A stretch of DNA of 36,603 bases from the NCBI GenBank assembly GCA_913061465.1, contig CAJXSU010000016.1, positions 1 to 36,603 on the forward strand, given 5' to 3'. The position numbers were made by a program, and so were the translations under genes. This document shows positions 16,804-24,977 of this stretch, in pieces (position 1 is the stretch's first letter; the number at the start of each line of letters is the position of its first letter). This DNA is from an uncultured Flavobacterium sp. (GTDB taxonomy: Bacteria > Bacteroidota > Bacteroidia > Flavobacteriales > Flavobacteriaceae). Below the pieces are notes generated by a model, which had not been told where the DNA came from, made no database searches, and saw nothing but the letters and a program-made list of their open reading frames with translations.

Positions 16804-16837
16804 ACAGGTGGGCGTCTGTGGATCTATAAAAACACAG
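16804..16837 (+). promoter_or_regulatory. Mutually exclusive hairpins in the helicase 5' leader
   Basis: ACAG (16804-16807) can pair with CTGT (16816-16819). The same CTGT extended by one base, CTGTG (16816-16820), can pair perfectly with CACAG (16833-16837), which ends one base before the ATG at 16839. The stems are short, so either a start-codon-masking switch or coincidence is possible. Confidence 0.35.
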
Positions 16838-16838
16838 T

Positions 16839-18674
16839 ATGTCAACATTTTTAGAATTAGGTTTAAAAGAACCTATCAACAGAGCATTAACAGATTTAGG
16901 ATATGAAAAACCTACTGTTATTCAAGAGAAAGCAATTCCTCAAATTATATCTTCAACAGACGATTTAAAAGCATTTGCACAAACAGGAACTGGAAAAACT
17001 GCTGCTTTTAGTTTGCCAATTTTACAATTAGCAGATGAAAACAGTAAAAATACCCAAGCAATTATTTTATCTCCTACCCGTGAGCTAGCTGTTCAAATAG
17101 GAAACAATATAAAAGAATTTGCAAAACATATTCCTAATATAAAAGTAGTTACTGTTTACGGTGGTGCTAATATAGAAGAACAAATAAGAGGTCTTAAAAG
17201 AGGTGCTCAAATTGTTGTTGGTACCCCGGGAAGAACAGTAGACTTAATTAACAGAAGGGCTTTAAAGCTTGGTAATGTTGAGTGGTTGGTTTTAGATGAA
17301 GCAGATGAAATGCTTAATATGGGTTTTAAAGATGAATTAGATAAAGTTTTAGAAGCTACTCCGGAAACTAAGCAAACTCTATTATTTTCTGCAACATTTC
17401 CAAAAGAGGTTGAAGCTATTGCAAGAAACTATATGACTAAGCCTGTTGAGGTTACCTCGGGTCAAAAGAATAGTGGTACAGATAAAGTTAGCCATGAGTA
17501 TTATTTAGTTACTGAAAGAACACGTTATCAAGCATTAAAAAGGATTGCTGATTTAAATCCAGATATTTATGCTATTATTTTTTGTAGAACTAGAAGAGAA
17601 ACACAAGAAATAGCAGATCATTTAATCAAAGACGGATACAATGCTGATGCATTGCACGGAGAGTTATCTCAAGGGCAACGTGATTCTGTAATGGGTAAAT
17701 TTAGAAAGAAAACCGTACAAATATTAGTAGCTACAGATGTTGCTGCTCGTGGCTTAGATGTTAATAGTCTTACCCATGTAATCAATCATAAACTACCAGA
17801 TCAAATAGAAAATTACACACACAGAAGTGGAAGAACTGGTAGGGCTGGAAAAACAGGAATTTCTATTGCATTAGTTAGTAACAAAGAGAAAGGAAGAATT
17901 GGCGCTATAGAACGTATTATCAAACAAAAATTTATTCTTGGTAAAGTTCCAAGCGGTAAAGAAATTTGCCAAAACCAATTAATGCATTTAATTGATAAAG
18001 TTAATGCTATTGAGGTGAAAGAAAGTGAAATTGTAGAATTTCTACCAAGTATTTATGAAAAGTTAGAAGGCTTAACAAGGGAAGAATTAATACAAAAATT
18101 TGTCTCATTAGAATTTAATTCATTTTTATCTTATTATGAGAATGCTAAGGATTTAAATGATTTATCTAGTAGAGATAATTCTAGAGGTGGACGATCTGTG
18201 GATGAAAACATGACCCGTTTCTTTATAAATATTGGTCGTAAAGACAGTTTAAACCCCGCTAAATTAATTGGATTAATTAATGATCAAAAAATTACAGATA
18301 ATATAGAAATAGGAGCCATTGATATTTTAGATACCTTCTCTTTCTTTGAAATAGACAAGAAATTTGAAGAAGAAACATTAAGTACTTTTTCTAACAATCA
18401 ACCAGAATTTAGTGGTAGAGGTGTAAATATTGAAATTACTAAAAAAGAACGCGGCGGTGGCGGAGGAAGACGTGGTAGAAAACCTTTTGGAAAAAAAGAT
18501 GGTGGTGGATTTGGAAAAAGAAGAAGTTCTGAAGGATTCTCTGGTGAAAGAAGAAATGAAGGTGGTAATAGAGGAAGAAGTTCCTCTAGAAGTGGCGGTG
18601 ACAGACCAGATAGAAATTCTAGTAGCGATAGAAAGCCTAGTGGATTTGGAAGAAAACGAAGAGAAAGAGGATAA
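16839..18674 (+). CDS. deaD: ATP-dependent DEAD-box RNA helicase with DbpA-type RNA-binding domain
   Basis: A 611-residue RNA helicase of the DeaD/CsdA type, acting in ribosome assembly and RNA unwinding. All core motifs are present: Q motif GYEKPTVIQ (21-29), Walker A AQTGTGKT (47-54), PTRELA (79-84), TPGR (129-132), DEAD (153-156), SAT (184-186), ARGLD (303-307) and HRSGRTGR (328-335). Residues ~459-536 match the DbpA RNA-binding domain (TRFFINIGRKDSLNPAKLIGLI). The tail from 537 is an Arg/Gly/Ser-rich low-complexity region (RGG-like). A 92-base leader with alternative hairpins suggests post-transcriptional control, as known for cold-inducible helicases. A bidirectional terminator follows. 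Confidence 0.95.
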   Translation: MSTFLELGLKEPINRALTDLGYEKPTVIQEKAIPQIISSTDDLKAFAQTGTGKTAAFSLPILQLADENSKNTQAIILSPTRELAVQIGNNIKEFAKHIPNIKVVTVYGGANIEEQIRGLKRGAQIVVGTPGRTVDLINRRALKLGNVEWLVLDEADEMLNMGFKDELDKVLEATPETKQTLLFSATFPKEVEAIARNYMTKPVEVTSGQKNSGTDKVSHEYYLVTERTRYQALKRIADLNPDIYAIIFCRTRRETQEIADHLIKDGYNADALHGELSQGQRDSVMGKFRKKTVQILVATDVAARGLDVNSLTHVINHKLPDQIENYTHRSGRTGRAGKTGISIALVSNKEKGRIGAIERIIKQKFILGKVPSGKEICQNQLMHLIDKVNAIEVKESEIVEFLPSIYEKLEGLTREELIQKFVSLEFNSFLSYYENAKDLNDLSSRDNSRGGRSVDENMTRFFINIGRKDSLNPAKLIGLINDQKITDNIEIGAIDILDTFSFFEIDKKFEEETLSTFSNNQPEFSGRGVNIEITKKERGGGGGRRGRKPFGKKDGGGFGKRRSSEGFSGERRNEGGNRGRSSSRSGGDRPDRNSSSDRKPSGFGRKRRERG

Positions 18675-18692
18675 AACTAAACTTTACTTATA

Positions 18693-18722
18693 AAAAAAAC
18701 CATCATAATTGATGGTTTTTTT
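18693..18722. terminator. Bidirectional intrinsic terminator
   Basis: The stem CCATCA / TGATGG (18700-18705 with 18710-18715, loop TAAT) is flanked by seven As on the left and seven Ts on the right, so it terminates both the plus-strand helicase gene and the convergent minus-strand oxoamine synthase gene. Confidence 0.88.
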
Positions 18723-18747
18723 ATGTTAAAATTATTTTTTTAAGAAA

Positions 18748-20004
18748 TTATGCTTCTATCATTGAAGCTGCAATCTTTTTGTAAGTTCCGTTTTCTAATA
18801 AATCTCTAATTGCGGAAAATGCAACAATAGTTTCATCAATATCCTCTTGTGTATGCGTTGCAGTAGGAATTAAACGTAATATTATTAACCCTTTTGGTAT
18901 TACAGGGTAAACTACTATAGAACAAAATACCCCGTGATTCTCTCTTAAATCATGAACTAAAGCCATTGCTTCAGGAACGTCTCCTTTTAAAAAAACTGGG
19001 GTGATACATGTTTGAGTTGTTCCCAAATCAAACCCAGCAGAGCGTAAACCTGATTGAAGTGAATTAGTGTTTTTCCAAAGTTTATCTTTTAACTCTGGCA
19101 TCGTACGAATCATATCTAATCGCTTTAATGCTCCTTTTACCATTGCCATTGGCAATGTTTTTGCAAAAGTTTGCGAACGCATATTATATTGTAAAAATTG
19201 AATTACATCTTTATCACCGGCCAAAAAAGCACCTATACCTGCCATAGATTTAGCAAAAGTTGCAAAATAAACATCGATTTCATTTTGAACACCTTGTTCA
19301 TAACCAGTTCCTCTACCTCCATCTCCTAGAGTTCCAAAGCCATGAGCATCATCAACTAATAATCTAAAATTATATTTTTTCTTAAGCGCTACTATTTCCT
19401 TTAAACGTCCTTGCTCGCCTCTCATTCCAAAAACACCTTCAGAAATTGCTAAAATTCCTCCACCCGTTTTTTCAGCCATCCTGACTGCTCTTTTCATGTT
19501 TTTTTCAAAACTCTCCATATCATTGTGTCTATATACAAAACGTTTGCCAGGATGTAAACGAACACCATCTATAATACAAGCATGAGTGTCTACATCATAA
19601 ACAATAATATCATTCTTACTTACTAAGGCATCAATTGCAGACATAATACCTTGATAACCAAAGTTTAGCAAATAAGCTTTTTCTTTACCTACAAACTCAG
19701 CACACTCACTTTCTAACTGTTCATGAAATTTGGTATGACCTGACATCATTCTAGCTCCCATAGGATAGGCCATTCCGTGTTCTATAGCTGCTTCTCCGTC
19801 TGCTTTTAAAACTTCAGGATGATTTGCCAATCCTAAATAATCATTAACACTCCAAGTTATCACCTTCTTTCCATTGAAAGACATACGATTAGAGATAGGA
19901 CCCTCTAACTTAGGAAAAACATAATATCCTTCTGCTATATCTGCCCAATTTCCAAGTGGACCTTTGTCTGCTTTAATTCTATCAAATAGATCGTTAGTTA
20001 TCAT
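18748..20004 (-). CDS. Alpha-oxoamine synthase family enzyme, probable cysteate-C-fatty acyltransferase (sulfonolipid synthesis)
   Basis: A 418-residue fold-type I PLP enzyme of the alpha-oxoamine synthase family (relatives: BioF, Kbl, serine palmitoyltransferase), which condense an amino acid with an acyl thioester. Family residues seen: NDYLGLANHPEV (54-65), H141 stacking on PLP, DDAHGFG (218-224), and Schiff-base K252 in ATFAKSMAG. The sequence closely resembles the universally conserved flavobacterial enzyme shown in Flavobacterium johnsoniae to join cysteate and fatty acyl thioester to give 3-ketocapnine, needed for sulfonolipids and efficient gliding. The gene just upstream is a cysteine-synthase-family enzyme, the expected cysteate maker. 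Glycine C-acetyltransferase is the alternative reading; its threonine dehydrogenase partner is absent here. A possible own promoter (TTACTTTG, 20040-20047) lies in the 124-base gap. Confidence 0.78.
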   Translation of the reverse strand: MITNDLFDRIKADKGPLGNWADIAEGYYVFPKLEGPISNRMSFNGKKVITWSVNDYLGLANHPEVLKADGEAAIEHGMAYPMGARMMSGHTKFHEQLESECAEFVGKEKAYLLNFGYQGIMSAIDALVSKNDIIVYDVDTHACIIDGVRLHPGKRFVYRHNDMESFEKNMKRAVRMAEKTGGGILAISEGVFGMRGEQGRLKEIVALKKKYNFRLLVDDAHGFGTLGDGGRGTGYEQGVQNEIDVYFATFAKSMAGIGAFLAGDKDVIQFLQYNMRSQTFAKTLPMAMVKGALKRLDMIRTMPELKDKLWKNTNSLQSGLRSAGFDLGTTQTCITPVFLKGDVPEAMALVHDLRENHGVFCSIVVYPVIPKGLIILRLIPTATHTQEDIDETIVAFSAIRDLLENGTYKKIAASMIEA

Positions 20005-20128
20005 CTAAAGTATTTATTTAAGTCGTGATTTTGAGCATGCAAAGTAACAGAATTTTAAGGAATTATTCAAATAAAATAATCTTGATTAAAGTTGCTTAAA
20101 ATAAAACACCTCTTATTATTATAAAAAA

Positions 20129-21166
20129 TTATTTAATATAGGTGGAAGGTTTGTTTTGAGGTAAGTTAGGATCATAAAAACCTTGCTCTTTCATCCAATC
20201 ATCACTATATATTTTGCTCATATAACGAGATCCATGATCTGGAAATATTAAAACCACAAAACTATCATTATCAAACATTCCCTTATTTACATATTGCGCT
20301 GTAGCTTGCATTACAGCTCCACATGTATAGCCAGGAAATATTCCTTCTTTTTTTATAATTTCTCTTGCTTTGTATGCAGCATCTTTATCCGTTACTTTTT
20401 CATAAACATCTATAACCGAAAAATCTGTTGCACTTGGGATTAAATTCTTGCCTAAACCCTCAATTTTATAGGGCTTAATTTCATTTATATCTAACTTCCC
20501 AGTTTCATGATATTTCTTTAATACTGACCCAACCGCATCAACTCCTAAAATTTTTATATTTGAATTCTGTTCTTTTAAATATTTACCAGTACCAGAAATT
20601 GTACCTCCTGTTCCACTAGCTACTACTAAATGAGTTATTTTACCATTAGTTTGTTGCCAAATTTCAGGACCAGTTGTAGCATAATGAGCATCAATATTAA
20701 GGCTATTAAAATATTGATTGATATATACTGAATTATGAGTTTCCTTGTGTATTCTTTTGGCTACCTCATAATAAGATTTTGGGTCATTTGCAGAAACATT
20801 GGCAGGACATACGAATACCTCTGCCCCCATTGCTCTTAGACTATCAATTTTGTCTGGAGAAGATTTATCACTAACCGCAAGTTTACATTTATAACCTTTA
20901 ACCATTGCAATCATAGCCAATGAAAATCCTGTATTACCTGAAGTTGTTTCAACAATGGTACTCCCCTTTTTTAAAATTCCTTTTTTCTCTGCATTCTCAA
21001 TAATATGAAGTGCTATTCTATCTTTTTGAGATTGGCCAGGGTTAAACATTTCTAATTTAGCAAAATACTTTCCTGGAAAATTATTAGTAATTACATTTAA
21101 TTGAACCATAGGTGTTTGTCCTACTAATTCAATTAAGTTGTTATAGATACCGTTGTTTCTTACCAT
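20129..21166 (-). CDS. Cysteine synthase / CBS family PLP enzyme, probable cysteate synthase
   Basis: A 345-residue fold-type II PLP enzyme. K48 in NPGQSQKDR is the Schiff-base lysine (O-acetylserine sulfhydrylases usually have NPGGSVKDR), TSGNTG at 75-80 is the substrate loop, and [15 protein letters not shown] binds the PLP phosphate. The call as cysteate synthase (O-phosphoserine plus sulfite giving cysteate) comes from context: the next gene is the probable cysteate fatty-acyl transferase, and such a pair makes capnine in Bacteroidota. The altered residues around K48 and the long C-terminal tail ([19 protein letters not shown]) distinguish it from a housekeeping CysK/CysM. Ordinary cysteine synthase remains possible. 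It starts 22 bases after the S9 peptidase stop. Confidence 0.75.
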   Translation of the reverse strand: MVRNNGIYNNLIELVGQTPMVQLNVITNNFPGKYFAKLEMFNPGQSQKDRIALHIIENAEKKGILKKGSTIVETTSGNTGFSLAMIAMVKGYKCKLAVSDKSSPDKIDSLRAMGAEVFVCPANVSANDPKSYYEVAKRIHKETHNSVYINQYFNSLNIDAHYATTGPEIWQQTNGKITHLVVASGTGGTISGTGKYLKEQNSNIKILGVDAVGSVLKKYHETGKLDINEIKPYKIEGLGKNLIPSATDFSVIDVYEKVTDKDAAYKAREIIKKEGIFPGYTCGAVMQATAQYVNKGMFDNDSFVVLIFPDHGSRYMSKIYSDDWMKEQGFYDPNLPQNKPSTYIK

Positions 21167-21188
21167 TAATTTAAAAACTTAGAAATAA

Positions 21189-23351
21189 CTATAGTTTATT
21201 TTCTAGGGCTAAGAGAAATGTATAATCAATTGCTGTTTCTTTCAAAGAATCAAAACGCCCTGATGCACCACCATGTCCAACATCCATATTAGTATGTAAT
21301 AATAAAACATTATTATCTGTCTTCAATTCTCTTAATTTGGCTACCCATTTTGCTGGCTCCCAATATTGAACTTGACTGTCAAAATATCCTGTTGTTACTA
21401 ACATATTTGGATAATCTTTAGTTTGAACTTGATCGTAAGGAGAATACGATAACATATAATCATAGGCTTCTTTTTCCTTTGGATTACCCCATTCGTCAAA
21501 TTCTCCAGTAGTCAAAGGGATTGATTCATCTAACATCGTAGAAATAACATCAACAAAAGGAACTGCAGCAATAATACCATTGTATAATTCTGGATTTAAA
21601 TTGCTAACTCCTCCCATTAAGAGACCACCAGCTGAACCTCCCATGGCATACAAATGTTTAGCTGAGGTATAATTATTTTCTATTAGATATTTTGAACAAT
21701 CAATAAAATCAAAAAATGAATTCTTTTTGTTCATCATTTTTCCATCATTATACCACTCTCTTCCTAAGTATTGACCTCCTCTTATGTGAGCTACAGCATA
21801 AACAAAGCCTCTGTCTAATAGACTTAATCGAGTTGTGGAAAAACCATCAGATATTGTATATCCATAAGATCCATAAGCATATTGTAATAAAGGTGTATCT
21901 TTATTTAGTTCTGTGTCTTTGTGATATACAAGTGAAATAGCAACTTTTTTTCCATCTCTTGCTGTTGCCCAAACGCGTTCACTTTTATAATTGTTCTTAT
22001 TAAATTTCCCTCCAAGAACTTCTTGTTCTTTTTTAACTTCTTTAGTTTGGTTTTTCATATTGAAGTCAATAACAGAGTTTGGAGTTGTCATAGAATTGTA
22101 TGAATAACGAATAACATCAGTATCAAATTCAGGATTTGCGTATACTCCTGCAGAGTATGTTTCCTCATCAAATGGTAAATAATAATCTTCTTTACCATCC
22201 CAGGTTTTTATTCTAATCTTTCCTAAGCCTTGGGTTCTTTCCTCAATAACTAAATAGTTTTTAAAAATAGACACGTCCTCGAGTAGGGTTTCATTTCTAT
22301 GGGGTATAACGTCAACCCAATTTTCTTTTGTAGTTTTATTTACTGGAGTTTTCATCAGCTTAAAATTGATAGCATCATCTTTATTGGTTTGTATGTAAAA
22401 ATAATCTCCATAATGAGCCAAACTGTATTCTAAATTGTCTTCTCTAGGTTGAATAATCTTCCAATCACCATAAGGGTTGTCTGCGGAAATAATTCTAAAT
22501 TCAGAGGATAATGTACTTGAACTACCAATAACAATAAATTTATGTGATTTAGTCTTATAAACATAAGTGCTATAGGTTTCATCTTTTTCTTCAAAAACAA
22601 TTACGTCTTCAGAGGCATCTGTTCCTAAAATATGTCTATAAATTGATGAACTACGAAGAGTCAAAGGATCTTTTTTTGTGTAAAAAAGAGTTTTATTATC
22701 ATTTGACCAAACAGATCCTCCAGTGGTATTTTCTATTTTATCAGTTAAAATATTACCTGTTTCTAAATTTTTAATTTGAATGGTGTATTGTCTTCTGCTT
22801 ACAGTATCAGTTGCAAAGGCTACCAATGTATTATTAGGGCTTATATTAAGACCTCCTAACTGAAAATACTCATAACCATCAGCTTCCTTATTAACATTAA
22901 AAAGTACTTCTTCTATTGATTCTAGATTATCTTTTTTTCTGGAATAAATTGGATATTGATTTCCCTTTTCAAAGCGTGTTATATAGAAATAATCATTTCT
23001 AAAATAAGGAACAGAAGTATCATCTTCTTTTATTCTACCTTTCATTTCCTCAAAAAGTTCTTTTTGAAAGTTATTTGTTGAGGCTGTTACTTTATCAAAA
23101 TACTCATTTTCAGAATTTAGATATGCTTCAACTTTTTGAGTTTGGGCATCTTTATTTTTTGCTGTTTTTTGATCATCTGTTAAACGCATCCAAAAATAAT
23201 TATCTATTCTTGTCGAATTATGAATTGTTAATGACTTAGCTTGTATTTCTGCTTCAGGCGTTTTCACGTCTTTATTCATTTTTATGTCTGATTTACATCC
23301 AGTTGCAAAAATAATACATATCAATGCACTAAACTTTAAAAATTGCTTCAT
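21189..23351 (-). CDS. Prolyl oligopeptidase family serine peptidase (S9, oligopeptidase B-like) lipoprotein
   Basis: A 720-residue S9-family peptidase. The ATG at 23351 directly precedes a lipoprotein signal (MKQFLKFSALICIIFATGC, Cys19), so the enzyme is probably anchored in the periplasm or outer membrane; an in-frame ATG 27 bases upstream is possible. Residues ~30-400 are the seven-bladed beta-propeller that filters substrates (VAFATDTVSRRQYTIQ, VWSNDNKTLFYT). Residues ~440-720 are the alpha/beta hydrolase: nucleophile S573 in GGSAGGLL, D658 in TGYFDSQV, H693 in DVGHGG. RGGQYLGREWYNDGK is typical of PtrB-type oligopeptidases. It probably degrades basic or proline-containing oligopeptides. 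It lies 54 bases after rocD and may be co-transcribed with it. Confidence 0.93.
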   Translation of the reverse strand: MKQFLKFSALICIIFATGCKSDIKMNKDVKTPEAEIQAKSLTIHNSTRIDNYFWMRLTDDQKTAKNKDAQTQKVEAYLNSENEYFDKVTASTNNFQKELFEEMKGRIKEDDTSVPYFRNDYFYITRFEKGNQYPIYSRKKDNLESIEEVLFNVNKEADGYEYFQLGGLNISPNNTLVAFATDTVSRRQYTIQIKNLETGNILTDKIENTTGGSVWSNDNKTLFYTKKDPLTLRSSSIYRHILGTDASEDVIVFEEKDETYSTYVYKTKSHKFIVIGSSSTLSSEFRIISADNPYGDWKIIQPREDNLEYSLAHYGDYFYIQTNKDDAINFKLMKTPVNKTTKENWVDVIPHRNETLLEDVSIFKNYLVIEERTQGLGKIRIKTWDGKEDYYLPFDEETYSAGVYANPEFDTDVIRYSYNSMTTPNSVIDFNMKNQTKEVKKEQEVLGGKFNKNNYKSERVWATARDGKKVAISLVYHKDTELNKDTPLLQYAYGSYGYTISDGFSTTRLSLLDRGFVYAVAHIRGGQYLGREWYNDGKMMNKKNSFFDFIDCSKYLIENNYTSAKHLYAMGGSAGGLLMGGVSNLNPELYNGIIAAVPFVDVISTMLDESIPLTTGEFDEWGNPKEKEAYDYMLSYSPYDQVQTKDYPNMLVTTGYFDSQVQYWEPAKWVAKLRELKTDNNVLLLHTNMDVGHGGASGRFDSLKETAIDYTFLLALENKL

Positions 23352-23405
23352 TTTAAAAGGTTTTTTAAATATTTTCATTAAAATTAAAAGTATTTATAAT
23401 AGGGA

Positions 23406-24689
23406 TTAACATTTTTCGAAATCTGATATAGTATTCTTAATAATTGAAATACAATCTAATAGCTCTTTCTCATTAATTACTAAAGGTGGTGCAAAACGAA
23501 TAATGTTTCCATGGGTTGGTTTAGCTAGTAAACCGTTATCTCTTAACTTAATACATATATCCCAAGCTGTAGTACTATCTTCAGTATCGTTAATTAAAAT
23601 TGCATTTAAAAGTCCTTTACCCCTAACTGTTTTCACCCATTTATTTTCTTTAGAAAATAATGAAAGTTCTTGCCTAAATATTTCACCTAATCTATAAGCA
23701 TTTTCGGCTAAATCTTCATCTCTTACAACATCTAATGCTGCTACTGCTACTGATGCCGCTATCGGATTACCACCAAAAGTTGAACCATGGTTACCAGGTT
23801 TAATAACATTCATTATGGTGTTGTTTGCTAATACGGCTGAAACTGGATAAGCGCCTCCACTTAATGCTTTACCTAGAATTAAGACATCTGGTTTCACATC
23901 AGGAGTACCTGAGCAGTTTTTATCCACACAAGAACAATTACCACAGGTTGCTAATAATCTTCCAGTTCTAGCTATTCCAGTTTGTACTTCATCTGCAATA
24001 AATAAAACTCCATATTCCTCACACAATGCTTTTGCACTTATTAAATATCCTTCAGATGGAACATAAACACCAGCCTCACCCTGAATAGGTTCTACTAAAA
24101 AACCTGCAACGTTTTTGTTATTTTCAAGTGCTTCTTTTAATGCAGCTATATTATCATATTCAATTTTGATAAATCCATTTGTAAATGGACCAAAATTCTT
24201 TCTAGCAATTGGATCGTTAGAAAAAGAGATTATTGTGGTTGTTCTCCCATGAAAATTATTTTCACAAACAATAATTTCTGCTTTATTTTCATCAATCCCT
24301 TTGACTTCATAAGCCCATTTTCTACAAAGTTTTATAGCTGTCTCAACAGCTTCAGCACCAGTATTCATTGGCAAAACTTTATCAAAACCAAAATAAGCTG
24401 TAACATACTTTTCATAAGTACCTAAAACATCATTGTAAAATGCCCTAGAGGTTAAACTTAAAGTCTTGGCTTGAGCTACCATAGCATTAACAATTTTAGG
24501 GTGACAATGCCCTTGATTTACTGCTGAATAAGCAGATAAAAAATCATAATATTTTTTACCTTCTACATCCCACACATAAACACCCTCACCTTTACTTAAA
24601 ACCACTGGTAGTGGATGATAATTGTGAGCACCATGTTTATTTTCTAATTCAATCGCTTGTTGCGAAGTTACTTGTTCTAAAACAGCCAT
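23406..24689 (-). CDS. rocD: Ornithine aminotransferase RocD
   Basis: A 427-residue class III PLP aminotransferase that converts ornithine and 2-oxoglutarate to glutamate semialdehyde and glutamate, linking arginine breakdown to proline and glutamate. OAT-specific features: [17 protein letters not shown] [19 protein letters not shown] (23-41), [26 protein letters not shown] (109-118), [14 protein letters not shown] (232-245) and Schiff-base K274 in LGKALSGG. Between the ARTGRL strand and the lysine there is an insertion with four cysteines, C249, C252, C254 and C259 (C-x2-C-x-C-x4-C), not found in classical OATs; a bound metal is conceivable. A one-mismatch -7 box (TACGTTTA, 24755-24762) lies 66 bases upstream. 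Confidence 0.95.
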   Translation of the reverse strand: MAVLEQVTSQQAIELENKHGAHNYHPLPVVLSKGEGVYVWDVEGKKYYDFLSAYSAVNQGHCHPKIVNAMVAQAKTLSLTSRAFYNDVLGTYEKYVTAYFGFDKVLPMNTGAEAVETAIKLCRKWAYEVKGIDENKAEIIVCENNFHGRTTTIISFSNDPIARKNFGPFTNGFIKIEYDNIAALKEALENNKNVAGFLVEPIQGEAGVYVPSEGYLISAKALCEEYGVLFIADEVQTGIARTGRLLATCGNCSCVDKNCSGTPDVKPDVLILGKALSGGAYPVSAVLANNTIMNVIKPGNHGSTFGGNPIAASVAVAALDVVRDEDLAENAYRLGEIFRQELSLFSKENKWVKTVRGKGLLNAILINDTEDSTTAWDICIKLRDNGLLAKPTHGNIIRFAPPLVINEKELLDCISIIKNTISDFEKC

Positions 24690-24838
24690 TTAAAATAATT
24701 TAAGGTTAATGCTATGAGTCTTTCAAAGCATTGTTTAGTTCTTTATAAGAGAAATAAACGTAATAATTAAATCTCGCTTTTTACGAGTGAAATAACCATT
24801 CCTTATCTACCTTTATCTTTTCGAAAGATTCAAAAATT

Positions 24839-24871
24839 CAGCGTGGGAAAGAAATCATCCCTGAGGGCCGC
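24839..24871. other. GC-rich structured element in the rocD/rlmD intergenic region, candidate small RNA
   Basis: In a 288-base AT-rich gap (24690-24977) one 33-base island is 20/33 G+C. It contains GGG (24845-24847), CCC (24859-24861), GGG (24865-24867) and a GCG/CGC pair (24841-24843 with 24869-24871), giving competing stems; UUCAG (24837-24841) can also pair with CUGAG (24861-24865). A separate hairpin, ATCTTT-TCG-AAAGAT, lies just left, near 24815-24830. The -7 box of the rlmD-like gene (24945) and the best candidate for rocD (24755) both lie on the gene-proximal side of the island, so it seems to be outside both leaders, favouring an independent transcript. Strand is undecided; a one-mismatch -7 box (TACCTTTA, 24808-24815, plus) could drive it. 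Family unknown. Confidence 0.4.
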
Positions 24872-24944
24872 AATTTAAGAAATATTATTCATATCAATCA
24901 CATAAATTTTATTAGTAATCTCATCCATATTTGATATGTTTTAT

Positions 24945-24952
24945 TAATTTTG
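24945..24952 (+). promoter_or_regulatory. -7 promoter box for the RlmD-like gene
   Basis: TAATTTTG matches TAnnTTTG exactly; the start near 24959 leaves about 19 bases before the ATG at 24978. Confidence 0.5.
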
Positions 24953-24977
24953 CAAAACATATTTTTTATCAACGCAC

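Noticed and set aside
18430-18693. 87-codon plus-strand frame overlapping the helicase tail
   Set aside because: Alternate frame of the Arg/Gly-rich repeat sequence of the helicase; composition is a by-product of GGA/AGA-rich codons.
20005-20128. Gap before the oxoamine synthase, searched for a leader peptide or riboswitch (sulfur metabolism)
   Set aside because: Only a 6-codon ORF and AT-rich sequence were seen; nothing beyond a possible -7 box at 20040-20047.
24820-24875. GC-rich island tested by eye against TPP, SAM, cobalamin, fluoride, glutamine, preQ1 and THF riboswitch cores
   Set aside because: A partial likeness of CAGCGTGGGAAA to the 3' end of TPP riboswitches is not backed by the CUGAGA core or the other helices; none of the others match, so no class is claimed.
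24875-24928. Minus-strand 17-residue ORF (MDEITNKIYVIDMNNIS) just upstream of the GC-rich island, considered as a rocD leader peptide
   Set aside because: No run of Arg, Orn-related or other regulatory codons, no terminator with a T tract after it, and the better rocD promoter candidate lies downstream of it.
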